The notes: generated by a model not told the origin, from the sequence alone. Positions 29,880-43,152 are shown, counted from the first letter of the stretch. The stretch: 64,000 nucleotides of DNA from Pseudomonas fluorescens HK44 (GCF_000217955.3 NZ_AFOY02000002.1:186001-250000); one strand, 5' to 3'. Made by a program: numbers and translations.

Positions 29880-30380
29880 TTACTCCTTCGCCTCGTTGCG
29901 GCCCAAGTGGAACGCCGTGACGGCTGCGGCGAGCAGCAGCATCGAGGCGAGTTCGACCACCAGCAGATAAGGACCGAACAGGCTGATGCCCACGGCCTTG
30001 GCGTCTACGGTGGTGTGGCCGACGCCGGTGCCGCTGGAATGGCTGAACAGCACATACAGCAGTTCAGCCAGCAGCAGCGCAGCCAGTACCACCGGCCCCG
30101 CCCAGATACCGGGCTTGAGCCAGACGCGCTCTTGCTGAACCGAGGCCGGGCCGAGGTTCAGCATCATCACCACGAACACGAACAGCACCATGATGGCGCC
30201 GGCGTAGGCGATCACTTCCAGTACACCGGCAAATGGAGCACCGAGGCTGAAAAAGGTCATCGCCACGGCGAGCAGCGAAATAATCAGGTAGAGCAGGGCG
30301 TGTACAGGATTGGTGTTGGTGATCACGCGAAGCGTGGACACAACGGCAACTCCTGACGCGAAATAGAAAGCGAATTCCAT
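29880..30380 (-). CDS. nuoJ: NADH-quinone oxidoreductase subunit J
   Basis: A 166-residue, five-helix subunit of complex I. The pi-bulge helix with [20 protein letters not shown] is the family mark. It starts 9 bases after nuoI and ends with LGRNEAKE, 4 bases before nuoK. Confidence 0.95.
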   Translation of the reverse strand: MEFAFYFASGVAVVSTLRVITNTNPVHALLYLIISLLAVAMTFFSLGAPFAGVLEVIAYAGAIMVLFVFVVMMLNLGPASVQQERVWLKPGIWAGPVVLAALLLAELLYVLFSHSSGTGVGHTTVDAKAVGISLFGPYLLVVELASMLLLAAAVTAFHLGRNEAKE

Positions 30381-30389
30381 CTTTCTTCC

Positions 30390-30935
30390 TTAAGGCAGCA
30401 AGCTCTTCACGTTGATCGGTTCGGCTTCATTCTGCGCGGCGCCTTTCGGCTTGCCGGCAATGGCCATACCTGCAACACGATAGAAGTTGTAGTCAGGGTT
30501 TTTGCCGGGCCCTGCGATCAAAAGATCTTCTTTCTCGTAAACCAGGTCCTGACGCTTGAACTCGGCCATTTCGAAATCCGGTGTCAGCTGGATCGCGGTG
30601 GTCGGGCAGGCTTCCTCGCAGAGGCCACAGAAAATGCAGCGCGAGAAGTTGATACGGAAAAACTCCGGGTACCAGCGACCGTCTTCGGTTTCGGCTTTCT
30701 GCAACGAGATGCAGCCGACCGGGCACGCCACGGCGCACAGGTTGCAGGCAACGCAACGCTCTTCACCGTCGGGGTCGCGGGTCAGGACGATACGCCCCCG
30801 AAAGCGCGGCGGCAGGTACACCGCCTCTTCCGGATATTGCAGCGTGTCACGCTTGCGGAAGGCATGGCCGAAGATCATCACCAGGCTGCGAAGCTGGGTG
30901 AAGAAGCCATGCACGATGTCAAAAATATACTTCAT
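30390..30935 (-). CDS. nuoI: NADH-quinone oxidoreductase subunit I
   Basis: A 181-residue ferredoxin-like subunit that carries clusters N6a and N6b in the peripheral arm. Two C-x2-C-x2-C-x3-C-P motifs are present: [16 protein letters not shown] and [18 protein letters not shown]. It starts at ATG 30935, 12 bases after nuoH. Confidence 0.97.
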   Translation of the reverse strand: MKYIFDIVHGFFTQLRSLVMIFGHAFRKRDTLQYPEEAVYLPPRFRGRIVLTRDPDGEERCVACNLCAVACPVGCISLQKAETEDGRWYPEFFRINFSRCIFCGLCEEACPTTAIQLTPDFEMAEFKRQDLVYEKEDLLIAGPGKNPDYNFYRVAGMAIAGKPKGAAQNEAEPINVKSLLP

Positions 30936-30947
30936 GATTCTCTATCC

Positions 30948-31955
30948 TCACTGAGCCGCGATGGCGGGCGTGTTGAGCAACACGATCGCAGCGGTCACCA
31001 GCATGTTGACGAGGGTCAGCGGCAGGCAGAACTTCCAGCTGAAGTCCATCACTTGGTCATACCGTGGGCGCGGAATCGAGGCGCGCAGCAGGATGAAGAA
31101 CATGATGAAGAACGCGGTTTTCAGTGCGAACCAGATGAACGGGATCTGCGGCAGAATGCCGAACGGACCGTGCCAGCCACCGAAGAACAAGGTTACCAGC
31201 AGCGCCGAAATCAACACGATGCCGATGTACTCGCCGACGAAGAACATGCCCCATTTCATGCCGGCATATTCAATGTGGTAACCGTCAGCCAGTTCCTGCT
31301 CCGCTTCCGGCTGGTCGAACGGGTGACGGTGAGTCACGGCGACGCCGGCAATGAAGAAGGTCAGGAAACCGAAGATCTGCGGAATGACGAACCACAGGTG
31401 CTGGGCCTGGTAATCAACGATGTCGCGCATGTTGAACGAGCCGACCTGGATCACGATGCCCATCAGCGACAGGCCCATGAACACTTCGTACGACACGGTT
31501 TGTGCCGAGGCCCGCAAGCTGCCCAGCAGGGCGAACTTGTTGTTACTCGACCAGCCGGCGAACAACACCGCGTAGACCGACAGACCGGCCATGGCGAAGA
31601 AGAACAGGATGCCGATGTTCAGGTCCGCGACCCCCCAGGTCGGGGTGATCGGGATGATCGCGAAGGCAATCAGCAAGGCGCTCATGGCCACGACCGGTGC
31701 CAGGGTGAAGATCACCTTATCGGCAAACGGCGGCGTCCAGTCTTCCTTGAAGAACATCTTGATCATGTCGGCTGCGATCTGGAACGCACCGAACGGGCCG
31801 ACGCGGTTCGGACCATAACGGTCCTGCCAGAGGGCGAGCAAACGACGCTCGACCCAGCTCAACAGCGCGCCGCAGACCACCACGGCGAGCAGAATCACGA
31901 TGGCCTTGAGCACCGCGATGATGATGTCGATCACTTCAGGAGTGAACAAGGTCAT
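30948..31955 (-). CDS. nuoH: NADH-quinone oxidoreductase subunit H
   Basis: A 335-residue, eight-helix subunit at the junction of the two arms that forms part of the quinone chamber. The charged loop [20 protein letters not shown] and [23 protein letters not shown] are conserved. Its start overlaps the nuoG stop by 4 bases. Confidence 0.97.
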   Translation of the reverse strand: MTLFTPEVIDIIIAVLKAIVILLAVVVCGALLSWVERRLLALWQDRYGPNRVGPFGAFQIAADMIKMFFKEDWTPPFADKVIFTLAPVVAMSALLIAFAIIPITPTWGVADLNIGILFFFAMAGLSVYAVLFAGWSSNNKFALLGSLRASAQTVSYEVFMGLSLMGIVIQVGSFNMRDIVDYQAQHLWFVIPQIFGFLTFFIAGVAVTHRHPFDQPEAEQELADGYHIEYAGMKWGMFFVGEYIGIVLISALLVTLFFGGWHGPFGILPQIPFIWFALKTAFFIMFFILLRASIPRPRYDQVMDFSWKFCLPLTLVNMLVTAAIVLLNTPAIAAQ

Positions 31956-34666
31956 TGCGCTGCCTCCTGCAGACCGTCAACGGATTTGCCAAAGATTGCC
32001 GGTGGAATGCCGGCGATACCCGCAGGCAGCGCCACCAGGCCGGCGCCCAGTTCTTCGTTGATGCGCAGCGGCAGACGCAGGGTCTGGCCGGCAACGCTCA
32101 AGCTCAGCATGGCACCGTCATTGACGCCCAGGCGATCGGCTTCGGACTTGGCCAGCGACACATAAGCAGCTGGAATGCGTTCCTGGACCGGAGCGGCTTT
32201 CGAAGAGTTCTCTTCGCTGCCGAACAGGTGATAGAACGGCACAACCTGCCAGGTGCCTTGGGCCGGGTTGAATGCACGCGGAACACTGGCGAACCAGTTC
32301 AGCGAATCACCCTGGCTTTCGATCAGGCGAGTACCCGGATCACCGGCACGCAGGTGACCACCGACTTCGTCCTGGAACTTGTTCCAGGCTTGCGGCGAGT
32401 TCCAGCCCGGCGACCAGGCGAATGGCACTTGCTGACGCGGTTCGACGGAGCCCGAGTAACCTTCCATGGAGAACGAGAACGCGGTGTCGTTGTCCTGGGA
32501 AGTACGCGGCTCGTGCACGCTGATGTCGGCGCGCATCGCGGTCCGGCCACTGTAACGCAGCGGTTCGCGAGCCAGTTTCAGGCCTTTGATCCGGAACGAA
32601 GCGGACGGTGCGGCGTTGACGATAGCGGCCAGTTGTGGAGTGCTCGAAGCGCAGGCAGCGGTGACGTGGTCCAGTTGGGTCCAGTCGATCGGCTGGTTCA
32701 GCAGGGTTGCGCGCAGGGCATGCAGCCAGCGCCAGCCTTCGTGAACCAGGATGCTTGCATCGAGGTAAGTCGGGTCGAAGACCTGGAAGAAGCGCTGGGC
32801 GCGGCCTTCCTGGCTGACCAGCGTACCGTCGCCTTCAGCGAAGCTGGCGGCTGGCAGAACCAGGTGTGCGCGATCGCTGGTAGCGGTTTTCTGATGGTCG
32901 GCGACGATCACCACTTTGGCGGCGGTCAGGGCAGCATCGACCATGGCTTTGTCGGTACGGGTGTACAGATCGTTTTCCAGCACCACGATGGCGTCGGCTT
33001 TACCCTCGATCACCGCTTGCAGGGCTGCATCGACCGATTCGCCACCGAGCATGGCCAGGCCGAGGCTGTTGGCCTCTGGCACGATCAGGCTGATGGAACC
33101 GTTCTTCTCGCGCAGCTTCAGGGCTTTGGCGATGTTCGCCGCCGCTTCGATCAAGGCTTTGGAGCCCAGCGAAGTACCGGCGATGATCAGCGGACGCTTG
33201 GCCGCGAGCAGGGCGTTGGCGATGCGTTGAGCCAGTTCGAGGGCTTCGCTGTCCAGGCCTTCAACGGCTGGGGCGCTGGCGTCGAGGGCGTGAGCCACGG
33301 CGAAACCGATACGTGCCAGGTCGTCTGGAGCGGCGTGAACACATTCTTCAGCCATGTCGTCGAGCTTGGTTTCAGCCAGGCTTGCGATAAACAGCGGGTT
33401 CAGCGCGTGCTGACCGATGTTTTTCACCGCGGCGTCGAGCCAAGGCTGAACGCGCATCGCGTCGGCCATGTCTTCGGCTTTGCCTTTGACCGATTGACGC
33501 AGGGCCAGGGCCATGCGCGCAGCGGTCTGGGTCAGGTCTTCACCGAGGACGAAAATCGCGTCGTGGTCTTCGACGTCGCGCATGTTCGGGATCGGCAGCG
33601 GGCTGTCTTTGAGCACCTGCATGACCAGGCGAATACGCTCAAGCTCGGAAGCTTCGATACCGGAGTAGAAGTGCTCGGCACCGACCAGTTCGCGCAGGGC
33701 GTAGTTGCTTTCAAGGCTGGCACGCGGCGAACCGATACCGACGATGTTGCGACCGCGCAGCAGGTCAGCGGCTTTATCCAGCGCTTCGTCGAGGCTCAGC
33801 TTCGCGCCGTTGGCCAGCAGTGGCTGACGTGGGCGGTCTTCGCGGTTGACGTAGCCATAGCCGAAACGGCCACGGTCGCACAGGAAGTACTGGTTCACCG
33901 AGCCGTTGAAACGGTTTTCGATGCGACGCAGTTCACCGTAACGCTCACCCGGGCTGATGTTGCAACCGCTGGAGCAGCCATGGCAGATGCTCGGCGAGAA
34001 CTGCATGTCCCATTTACGGTTGTAGCGCTCGGAGTGAGTCTTGTCGGTGAACACACCGGTCGGGCAGACCTCGGTGAGGTTGCCGGAAAACTCGCTTTCC
34101 AGGGTGCCGTCTTCAACGCGACCGAAGTACACGTTGTCGTGGGCGCCGAATACCCCGAGGTCAGTACCGCCGGCGTAGTCTTTATAGAAACGTACGCAGC
34201 GATAGCAGGCGATGCAGCGGTTCATTTCGTGGGAAATGAACGGACCCAGTTGCTGGTTCTGGTGGGTACGCTTGGTGAAGCGGTAACGGCGCTCGTTGTG
34301 GCCGGTCATGACCGTCATGTCTTGCAGGTGGCAGTGACCGCCTTCCTCGCACACGGGGCAGTCGTGCGGGTGGTTGGTCATCAACCATTCGACGACGCTT
34401 GCGCGGAACACTTTGGCTTCTTCGTCATCGATGGAAATCCAGCTGCCGTCGGTCGCAGGGGTCATGCAGGACATGACGATACGACCACGCTTGTCGTTCT
34501 CGTCGGTGTACTGCTTGACGGCGCACTGGCGGCAAGCGCCAACGCTGCCGAGGGCGGGGTGCCAGCAGAAATAAGGGATATCGAGGCCTAGCGACAGACA
34601 TGCCTGTAACAGGTTGTCTGCCCCATCGACTTCGAGCTCTTTGCCGTCTACGTGGATAGTGGCCAT
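31952..34666 (-). CDS. nuoG: NADH-quinone oxidoreductase subunit G
   Basis: The 904-residue largest subunit of the peripheral arm. It has an N-terminal [2Fe-2S] domain ([18 protein letters not shown]), the His-Cys3 cluster region ([14 protein letters not shown]), [13 protein letters not shown], a fourth Cys block [10 protein letters not shown] (the N7 type found in E. coli-like complexes), and a molybdopterin-oxidoreductase-like fold to about residue 780. It starts 136 bases after nuoF, the longest gap in the operon, where a hairpin sits. Confidence 0.97.
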   Translation of the reverse strand: MATIHVDGKELEVDGADNLLQACLSLGLDIPYFCWHPALGSVGACRQCAVKQYTDENDKRGRIVMSCMTPATDGSWISIDDEEAKVFRASVVEWLMTNHPHDCPVCEEGGHCHLQDMTVMTGHNERRYRFTKRTHQNQQLGPFISHEMNRCIACYRCVRFYKDYAGGTDLGVFGAHDNVYFGRVEDGTLESEFSGNLTEVCPTGVFTDKTHSERYNRKWDMQFSPSICHGCSSGCNISPGERYGELRRIENRFNGSVNQYFLCDRGRFGYGYVNREDRPRQPLLANGAKLSLDEALDKAADLLRGRNIVGIGSPRASLESNYALRELVGAEHFYSGIEASELERIRLVMQVLKDSPLPIPNMRDVEDHDAIFVLGEDLTQTAARMALALRQSVKGKAEDMADAMRVQPWLDAAVKNIGQHALNPLFIASLAETKLDDMAEECVHAAPDDLARIGFAVAHALDASAPAVEGLDSEALELAQRIANALLAAKRPLIIAGTSLGSKALIEAAANIAKALKLREKNGSISLIVPEANSLGLAMLGGESVDAALQAVIEGKADAIVVLENDLYTRTDKAMVDAALTAAKVVIVADHQKTATSDRAHLVLPAASFAEGDGTLVSQEGRAQRFFQVFDPTYLDASILVHEGWRWLHALRATLLNQPIDWTQLDHVTAACASSTPQLAAIVNAAPSASFRIKGLKLAREPLRYSGRTAMRADISVHEPRTSQDNDTAFSFSMEGYSGSVEPRQQVPFAWSPGWNSPQAWNKFQDEVGGHLRAGDPGTRLIESQGDSLNWFASVPRAFNPAQGTWQVVPFYHLFGSEENSSKAAPVQERIPAAYVSLAKSEADRLGVNDGAMLSLSVAGQTLRLPLRINEELGAGLVALPAGIAGIPPAIFGKSVDGLQEAAQ

Positions 34667-34764
34667 GGTTCAAAGTTCTTCGTTGGCCCGGTGTCAGCGG
34701 GCGTGGCTAATGGAATCTTGTTATCCGTCCAAATCCAAACAGCCTGAAAAGGCGTCATCGGACG

Positions 34765-34796
34765 AAAGGCGAACGGCACGGACCGTTCGCCTTTTT
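34765..34796. promoter_or_regulatory. Hairpin between nuoF and nuoG
   Basis: AAAGGCGAACGG (34765-34776) and CCGTTCGCCTTT (34783-34794) form a perfect 12-bp stem with a 6-base loop, in the only long gap of the nuo operon. In nuo direction the stem is followed by CGTCCG rather than a T-run, so it would terminate poorly; in the plus direction TT follows the last arm, a better terminator for antisense transcripts. It may also protect or process the mRNA. Confidence 0.65.
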
Positions 34797-34802
34797 AAAG
34801 CG

Positions 34803-36158
34803 TTAAGCGCCGACTACGATCGGCCTTGCCAGAGGCGGGACGGCGGCGCGGGTGGGCGCGATGCCGGCTTCGAACTCTGGACGGAAATACTTGATGGCAC
34901 TGCCCAATGGCTCCACGGCACCCGGTGCGTGAGCACAGAAGGTCTTGCCTGGGCCGAGGAAGCCGACCAGACCCAGCAGGGTCTCGATGTCGCCGGCTTG
35001 CCCTTCACCGTTCTCGATGGCGCGCAGGAGCTTGACGCTCCACGGCAAACCGTCACGGCACGGGGTGCAGAAACCGCACGACTCACGGGCAAAGAACTCT
35101 TCCATGTTGCGCAGCAGGGACACCATGTTGACGCTGTCGTCCACCGCCATGGCCAGGCCGGTACCCATACGGGTGCCCACTTTGGCGATGCCGCCGGCGT
35201 ACATTTGTGCGTCCAGGTGTTCCGGCAACAGGAAGCCGGTACCGGCGCCGCCTGGCTGCCAGCACTTGAGCTTGTAACCGTCGCGCATGCCGCCGGCGTA
35301 GTCTTCGAACAGCTCGCGCGCAGGGACGCCGAACGGCAGTTCCCACAGGCCAGGGTTCTTCACTTTGCCGGAGAAGCCCATCAGCTTGGTGCCGTGGTCT
35401 TCACTGCCTTCGCGAGCGAGGGATTTGTACCAGTCCACGCCGTCGCCGATGATCGCTGGCACGTTGCACAGCGTCTCGACGTTGTTCACGCAGGTCGGCT
35501 TGCCCCATACGCCAACGGCGGCAGGGAAGGGCGGCTTGGAGCGCGGGTTGGCGCGGCGGCCTTCGAGGGAGTTGATCAGTGCGGTTTCTTCACCGCAGAT
35601 GTAACGCCCGGCGCCGGTGTGGACGAACAGTTCGAAATCGAATCCGCTGCCCAGGATGTTTTTGCCCAACAGGCCCGCAGCCTTGGCTTCTTCCACGGCA
35701 CGGTTCAGGTGCTTGGCGGCGGTGGTGTATTCGCCACGCAGGAAGATGTAGCCACGGTAGGTTTTCAGTGCGCGGGCACTGATCAGCATGCCTTCGATCA
35801 GCAGATGGGGCAGTTGCTCCATCAGCATGCGGTCTTTCCAGGTGTTGGGTTCCATTTCATCCGCGTTGCACAGCAGGTAGCGGATGTTCATGGATTCGTC
35901 TTTGGGCATCAGGCCCCACTTCACGCCAGTGGGGAAGCCCGCGCCGCCGCGCCCCTTGAGGCCGGAGTCCTTGACGGTCTGGACGATATCGTCCTGGGAC
36001 ATGTCGGCGAAGGCTTTACGCGCTGCCGCGTAGCCGTTCTTGGCCTGGTACTCGTCGAGCCAGACTGCCTCGCCGTCGTCACGCAGGCGCCAGGTCAGCG
36101 GGTGGGTCTCTGCGCTGCGCTTGATGCGGTTGGCAGGGCCGAAGGAAGTCAGGGTCAT
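34803..36158 (-). CDS. nuoF: NADH-quinone oxidoreductase subunit F
   Basis: A 451-residue subunit that binds NADH, FMN and cluster N3. [17 protein letters not shown] is the nucleotide-binding glycine-rich loop, [19 protein letters not shown] is conserved near residue 180, and [11 protein letters not shown] provides three ligands of the [4Fe-4S] cluster near residue 354. ATG overlaps the nuoE stop by 4 bases. Confidence 0.97.
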   Translation of the reverse strand: MTLTSFGPANRIKRSAETHPLTWRLRDDGEAVWLDEYQAKNGYAAARKAFADMSQDDIVQTVKDSGLKGRGGAGFPTGVKWGLMPKDESMNIRYLLCNADEMEPNTWKDRMLMEQLPHLLIEGMLISARALKTYRGYIFLRGEYTTAAKHLNRAVEEAKAAGLLGKNILGSGFDFELFVHTGAGRYICGEETALINSLEGRRANPRSKPPFPAAVGVWGKPTCVNNVETLCNVPAIIGDGVDWYKSLAREGSEDHGTKLMGFSGKVKNPGLWELPFGVPARELFEDYAGGMRDGYKLKCWQPGGAGTGFLLPEHLDAQMYAGGIAKVGTRMGTGLAMAVDDSVNMVSLLRNMEEFFARESCGFCTPCRDGLPWSVKLLRAIENGEGQAGDIETLLGLVGFLGPGKTFCAHAPGAVEPLGSAIKYFRPEFEAGIAPTRAAVPPLARPIVVGA

Positions 36159-36652
36159 ACGTAGCCCTCGAGCAATTTGGCAACGCCAGCTGGCTGCACA
36201 TCACCGAATGTGTCGTCGTCGATCATCAACGCCGGCGCCTTGTCGCAGTTGCCGAGGCAGCAGACCGGCAGCAGGGTGAAACGACCGTCGGCGGTGGTTT
36301 GACCCAGGCCGATGCCCAGCTTGCTCTGGATTTCGCTGACCACCGACTCATGGCCACCGATGTAGCAGACCATGCTGTCGCAGACGCGAATGATGTGACG
36401 ACCGACTGGCTGACGGAAGATCTGGCTATAGAACGTCGCCACGCCTTCAACGTCGCTGGCCGGGATGCCGAGGATTTCGCCGATGGCGTAGAGCGCGCCG
36501 TCAGGCACCCAGCCACGTTCCTTCTGGACGATCTTCAGGGCTTCGATCGACGCCGCGCGCGGGTCTTCGTAGTGATGCAGCTCGTGCTCGATGGCCGAGC
36601 GCTCGGTTTCGCTCAGGGCGAAACGGTCTGTCTGGATAAGCGTGCTGTTCAT
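36155..36652 (-). CDS. nuoE: NADH-quinone oxidoreductase subunit E
   Basis: A 165-residue thioredoxin-like subunit that holds the [2Fe-2S] cluster N1a. The four ligands are in [10 protein letters not shown] and [11 protein letters not shown]. It starts 2 bases after the nuoCD stop and overlaps nuoF. Confidence 0.97.
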   Translation of the reverse strand: MNSTLIQTDRFALSETERSAIEHELHHYEDPRAASIEALKIVQKERGWVPDGALYAIGEILGIPASDVEGVATFYSQIFRQPVGRHIIRVCDSMVCYIGGHESVVSEIQSKLGIGLGQTTADGRFTLLPVCCLGNCDKAPALMIDDDTFGDVQPAGVAKLLEGYV

Positions 36653-36654
36653 GC

Positions 36655-39187
<2,533 letters not shown>

Positions 39188-39197
39188 CGCCAAAGCC

Positions 39198-39611
39198 TCA
39201 TTGTTTCAGCTTCGCCTGCCGCTTATGACGAGCTGCCGGCGCCCAATCAAGGGCGCCCACTCGAAATAGGTAGACAAGACCTGCCAACAGAATTGCTATG
39301 AAAACGAGAGCTTCGACGAATCCGGTCCAGCCGCTTTCGCGGACGGACACAGACCAGGCAAAGAGAAATAGGGCTTCGATATCGAAGATCACGAACAGCA
39401 TCGCGACCAGATAGAATTTGGCTGAGAGCCGCAAGCGGGCGCCACCGGTAGGTAGCATGCCGGACTCGAACGGTTCGTTTTTGCTGCGACCCCAGGCTTT
39501 TGACCCGAGGAGGCTGGAGACGCCGAGCATGAAGGCGCACAGGCCGCCGACACCCAGAAGGAAAATGGCAAAGCCCCAGTTGTGGGCCATGAGTCCTGTC
39601 GCTTCGGGCAT
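39198..39611 (-). CDS. nuoA: NADH-quinone oxidoreductase subunit A
   Basis: A 137-residue, three-helix membrane subunit. [23 protein letters not shown] is the conserved quinone-side loop with a Glu and a Gly-rich turn; [16 protein letters not shown] is the following helix. I use ATG at 39611 ([14 protein letters not shown]). First gene of the 13-gene operon that runs to 24674. Confidence 0.96.
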   Translation of the reverse strand: MPEATGLMAHNWGFAIFLLGVGGLCAFMLGVSSLLGSKAWGRSKNEPFESGMLPTGGARLRLSAKFYLVAMLFVIFDIEALFLFAWSVSVRESGWTGFVEALVFIAILLAGLVYLFRVGALDWAPAARHKRQAKLKQ

Positions 39612-40037
39612 GCTGGTAATCCTTAACAGAGAGCAAAGGTCTCTGAGCTTGAAAAGAAATAAAGCAGTGACGATATGTCGCAGCAATCAATCGCGGTGAT
39701 TTTATGGCTAAACACCGAGCAAGTAAAATTCCTGTAGCGAAATTATTTATAAGAATAAGGACATAGCGCACCTCAAAAGGCCTGCAGCCCATGCGTTGCG
39801 GGCATTAGCCGGGGTTTTGTCAATAATGTTTTGTGCAGGTTGTAACGAACATGCTTGGCGCCAAATGATAATCAATACTGTTTGAGGTGGTTTTTGAACT
39901 GTAAGTCGGGGTGGCGGCTGGAAAGTTGCGCTTACATACCGGTTACTGCAAGTAGTGCGCGGGGCCGTTTTACTCTGTTTTGCCGATCGGAATACCGCTC
40001 TGGATCAATGTTTTTGCTCGTCCTCGCTCCCCCTTCC

Positions 40038-40125
40038 TGTAGGAGCAAGGCTTGCCCGCGATGAACGATGACTCGGTTTGTCTGAAAAACTGCGGCGCAC
40101 CCATCGCGGGCAAGCCTTGCTCCTA
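40038..40125. repeat. REP doublet, GGAGCAAGGCTTGCCCGCGA family
   Basis: TGTAGGAGCAAGGCTTGCCC (40038 onward, continuing GCGATG) is mirrored by CATCGCGGGCAAGCCTTGCT ending in CCTA at 40125. Same family as the single copy at 56404. Confidence 0.85.
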
Positions 40126-40163
40126 CGAGAGTGAGGGCGTGTGGTGTTGGTGAAATCCCGGGC

Positions 40164-40192
40164 AAAAAAACGCCCCGATCCAGTCGGGGCGT
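40164..40192 (-). terminator. Intrinsic terminator of aceA
   Basis: ACGCCCCGA/TCGGGGCGT with a 5-base loop, followed on the minus strand by seven Ts, 67 bases after the aceA stop. Confidence 0.9.
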
Positions 40193-40259
40193 CAGATGTG
40201 CGGCATTCCGGTTAGCTTTTTACCCGGTCCGGAAGGGCCGTTTGCTCGTTCGAATCAGA

Positions 40260-41585
40260 TCAGTGGAACTGTTCTTCTTCGGTGGAGCCGGTCAGCGCGG
40301 TCACCGAAGACGAGCCGCCCTGAATCACGGTGGTCATGTCGTCGAAGTAGCCGGTGCCCACTTCCTGCTGGTGCGCCACGAAGGTGTAACCCTTGGCCGC
40401 GTCAGCGAACTCCTGCTCTTGCAGCTTCACGTAGGCAGTCATGTCGTTGCGGGCGTAGTCGTGCGCCAGGTTGAACATGCTGTGCCACATGTTGTGAATG
40501 CCGGCCAGGGTGATGAACTGGTGCTTGTAGCCCATGGCGGACAGTTCGCGCTGGAACTTGGCGATGGTCGCGTCGTCCAGGTTTTTCTTCCAGTTGAAGG
40601 AAGGCGAGCAGTTGTACGACAGCAGTTGGTCCGGGTATTCCTTTTTGATCGCTTCAGCGAAGCGACGGGCTTCGTCCAGGTCCGGCTTGGCGGTTTCGCA
40701 CCAGATCAGGTCGGCGTACGGCGCGTAGGCCAGGCCGCGAGCGATAGCCTGGTCGAGGCCAGCACGTACTTTGTAGAAGCCTTCCTGGGTGCGTTCGCCA
40801 GTCACGAATGGCTGGTCGTACGGGTCGCAGTCGGACGTCAACAGGTCGGCAGCATTAGCGTCGGTACGGGCCAGGATGATGGTCGGAGTGCCGGCAACGT
40901 CAGCCGCCAGGCGAGCCGCGGTCAGCTTCTGTACAGCTTCCTGGGTTGGAACCAGTACCTTGCCGCCCATGTGGCCGCATTTTTTCACGGAGGCCAGTTG
41001 GTCTTCGAAGTGAACGCCGGCAGCGCCTGCTTCGATCATGCTCTTCATCAGTTCGTAGGCGTTCAGAACGCCACCGAAACCGGCTTCAGCGTCGGCAACG
41101 ATCGGTGCGAAGTAGTCGATGTAACCTTCGTCGCCCGGGTTCTTGCCGGCTTTCCACTGGATCTGGTCAGCACGACGGAACGAGTTGTTGATGCGCTTGA
41201 CCACGGTCGGTACGGAGTCGACCGGGTACAGCGACTGGTCCGGGTACATCGATTCTGCAGAGTTGTTGTCTGCAGCAACCTGCCAGCCCGACAGGTAGAT
41301 CGCCTGGATACCGGCTTTAACTTGTTGTACCGCCTGGCCGCCGGTCAGGGCGCCCATGCAGTTGACGAAATCTTTCTCGGGGCGGAAGGCTGGCTTGGCA
41401 CCCTGGGTCACCAGGTTCCAGAGCTTCTCGGCGCCCATTTTTGCAAAGGTGTGCTCAGGTTGAACCGAGCCACGCAGACGGACGACGTCAGCAGCGGAGT
41501 AAGTGCGTGTCACGCCTTTCCAGCGCGGGTTTTCAGCCCAGTCTTTTTCAAGGGCTGCAATTTGCTGTTCGCGTGTCAGTGCCAT
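40260..41585 (-). CDS. aceA: Isocitrate lyase
   Basis: A 441-residue enzyme that splits isocitrate into glyoxylate and succinate, the first step of the glyoxylate bypass used on acetate and fatty acids. The catalytic-loop motif [17 protein letters not shown] carries the active-site cysteine, and the TIM-barrel block [20 protein letters not shown] is typical. ATG at 41585 ([20 protein letters not shown]) is the conserved start. It stands alone, with no aceB or aceK beside it. The isocitrate dehydrogenases it competes with lie about 8 kb away. Confidence 0.97.
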   Translation of the reverse strand: MALTREQQIAALEKDWAENPRWKGVTRTYSAADVVRLRGSVQPEHTFAKMGAEKLWNLVTQGAKPAFRPEKDFVNCMGALTGGQAVQQVKAGIQAIYLSGWQVAADNNSAESMYPDQSLYPVDSVPTVVKRINNSFRRADQIQWKAGKNPGDEGYIDYFAPIVADAEAGFGGVLNAYELMKSMIEAGAAGVHFEDQLASVKKCGHMGGKVLVPTQEAVQKLTAARLAADVAGTPTIILARTDANAADLLTSDCDPYDQPFVTGERTQEGFYKVRAGLDQAIARGLAYAPYADLIWCETAKPDLDEARRFAEAIKKEYPDQLLSYNCSPSFNWKKNLDDATIAKFQRELSAMGYKHQFITLAGIHNMWHSMFNLAHDYARNDMTAYVKLQEQEFADAAKGYTFVAHQQEVGTGYFDDMTTVIQGGSSSVTALTGSTEEEQFH

Positions 41586-42031
41586 GGAGATAAACCTCGT
41601 CGCGTCTTGTGTGGAAAGTGGTTCCTGGGGGGAAATTCCTGCTGCCAGTACGCACATTCAAATGGGGCGTAGATGGCTGCTCGCTGACCAGAAGCTTAGG
41701 CGGTCAAGTCGGGTCTGGCGGGGAAGGCGACGGGATGAACGATGGGCTCGAGGATGAAAGCTGAGCAGGTAAGGGCGAACTGGCGGGCGCATTCGGGCGT
41801 CGTGGGCCTTTGTACGATCATCAGTGTGTTGCCGGGCTACCTATTACGCTTCCGTCCCTCGGGACAACTTCGTTCCAGTCGCAACCTCGTCAAACACACC
41901 TTGTGGGCGGTACAGACACGAATCGGCTCAGGTCGGTAAGGTTAGAGCGCGATCCGAAGGCCCTTGCCAGGGCCCCTGATTAGCGGGAGCGAGGCCATCA
42001 TGCCTTTGCTTTTTTGGCTCGTCAAACGATT

Positions 42032-42057
42032 TGTAGTGCTTTTTTTAAAGCACTACA
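42032..42057. repeat. Perfect 11-bp inverted repeat
   Basis: TGTAGTGCTTT and AAAGCACTACA around TTTT. It lies 40 bases after the stop of the secretin-domain gene. As a terminator it lacks a T-run on the minus strand, so it could instead be an operator. Its inner part TAGTGCTTT/AAAGCACTA equals the pair upstream of cobF. Confidence 0.6.
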
Positions 42058-42060
42058 TCT

Positions 42061-42078
42061 TTAGTCTAATACGACTAA
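42061..42078. repeat. Short palindrome TTAGTC-N6-GACTAA
   Basis: Six-bp perfect arms around TAATAC, 3 bases from the larger inverted repeat. Function not known. Confidence 0.4.
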
Positions 42079-42097
42079 TCAGTCAGTTTTTGGTGTG

Positions 42098-42919
42098 TTA
42101 GTCCAAGGTATCGACTTTGACTCGCAGCGTCATGTCATCCCGGCCCTGAGTAGAGTAGCTGCGGCTCATGGCTTGTTTGTCGGCTTGCGTCTGGCGGTTG
42201 GCGCCGGCCAGGGTGATCCACTCGCCCAGGCGACCGCTGACGGTTGTGTCGGTGCTTTGTACGTTCACTACATCGGGACGTTCCTGGCTCATTCGGTCAC
42301 GGTTGGTACTGATTGCCAGGTGAACGATGTCGCCGGTGACGCTGGCGGTGACGTAGAAGCCTTGGGTGACGTTGCGGTATTGGGTCTGGCTTTGCAGGTG
42401 AGCGTAGTTGTTGAGCGGGTTTTGCGGTTGGCCGGAGGTGTTGGTCTGGGGCTGGCGGGAGGTGTTTGTCTGGTTTGGCAGGCTGGTGTAGGTGTCGGTC
42501 TGGGTGGTGGTCAGCGGTACGCTCTGGCCAATCTGGATCAGGGCGGGTGCGCCTTCGCTGGTCTGGACCTGCTGGATGCCGCCTTCACGGCTGTCGGTGC
42601 TGTAGGTGATGATCTGCGTTTGCCGATCGGCGTTGTTGTGCTGGTTGTTTTCGTTGGTGTCGACCGTGATCAGTAGGCGCTTGGGGGCGGTGTCGAGCTG
42701 TGTGATCAGGGCTTTGAGTTCGTTGATCTTGTCGGGTTCGGCGTTGACGATCAGTTGGTTGCCGTAGGCGCTGACCTTGCCGTCCCTGCCGATAAAATTC
42801 TGCGCCACCGGCAGCAGGTCGGCGCTGGTGCGATTGTTGAGCTGCACCACCTCGGTAGCAGCGACGACCGAGAAACTGCAGGTCAGCAGCAGCGTGGTGA
42901 GCAGGGTGCGTAGGGACAT
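42098..42919 (-). CDS. Secretin N-domain (NolW-like) protein
   Basis: A 273-residue protein with signal peptide (SLRTLLTTLLLTCSFSVVAA). Residues about 22-75 look like a secretin N1/N-type domain (VVQLNNRTSADLLPVAQNFIG, VSAYGNQLIVNAEPDKINEL, LITQLDTAPKRLLITV). A Gln/Asn/Thr-rich linker follows (about residues 125-160), and a C-terminal domain resembling the start of a secretin barrel region (GFYVTASVTGDIVHLAISTN). The pore-forming secretin barrel is absent, so it is not a full secretin. It stands alone, with no type II, III or IV secretion genes nearby. I infer a periplasmic role only. Confidence 0.75.
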   Translation of the reverse strand: MSLRTLLTTLLLTCSFSVVAATEVVQLNNRTSADLLPVAQNFIGRDGKVSAYGNQLIVNAEPDKINELKALITQLDTAPKRLLITVDTNENNQHNNADRQTQIITYSTDSREGGIQQVQTSEGAPALIQIGQSVPLTTTQTDTYTSLPNQTNTSRQPQTNTSGQPQNPLNNYAHLQSQTQYRNVTQGFYVTASVTGDIVHLAISTNRDRMSQERPDVVNVQSTDTTVSGRLGEWITLAGANRQTQADKQAMSRSYSTQGRDDMTLRVKVDTLD

Positions 42920-42997
42920 GTCCGTTATCTCCGCGATCAAAGGCTTGAGTTTGCCAGTTTGTCGGCCTGCGGTGGGGCAAGTTGAATCGTAGACAGC

Positions 42998-43034
42998 AAA
43001 ACGCCCCGCTACCTGAGGAAAGCGGGGCGTTTTG
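42998..43034. terminator. Bidirectional terminator of the roxA-GNAT pair
   Basis: AAAACGCCCCGCT/AGCGGGGCGTTTT, a 13-bp perfect stem with 11-base loop, serves the minus-strand genes ending at 43155. Confidence 0.85.
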
Positions 43035-43053
43035 TGGTGTTACTGGTGTGCAC

Positions 43054-43152
43054 TTGTGGCGAGGGAGCTTGCTCCCGCTGGGCTGCACAGCAGCCCTAAT
43101 AATTTTGGGGCCGCTTCGCGACCCAGCGGGAGCAAGCTCCCTCGCCACAAGT
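43054..43152. repeat. REP doublet with 30-bp perfect arms
   Basis: The arms, beginning CTTGTGGCGAGGGAGCTTGC and ending GCAAGCTCCCTCGCCACAAG, are perfect inverses over 30 bp and enclose a 39-base centre that itself contains GCTGCACAGCAGC. The same family occurs at 63194-63289. Confidence 0.85.

Larger units (their letters stand above)
39612..40259. other. Intergenic region between nuoA and aceA
   Basis: This 648-bp gap upstream of nuoA should hold the nuo promoter; an AT-rich stretch at 39725-39765 is the likeliest place but I cannot name boxes. Its far side holds a REP doublet and the aceA terminator. I see no gene. Confidence 0.6.
41586..42097. other. Intergenic region upstream of aceA
   Basis: This 512-bp gap holds the aceA leader and promoter and, at its far end, the 3' side of the secretin-domain gene with two palindromes (42032-42057 and 42061-42078). 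I see no convincing coding frame or tRNA. Confidence 0.6.

Noticed and set aside
31955..34591. 878-codon open frame antisense to nuoG
   Set aside because: Shadow frame caused by GC-rich codon use in nuoG, which has full conservation on the other strand.
40038..40125. CRISPR-like repeats
   Set aside because: The repeats are inverted REP pairs scattered singly, without regularly spaced direct repeats or cas genes.
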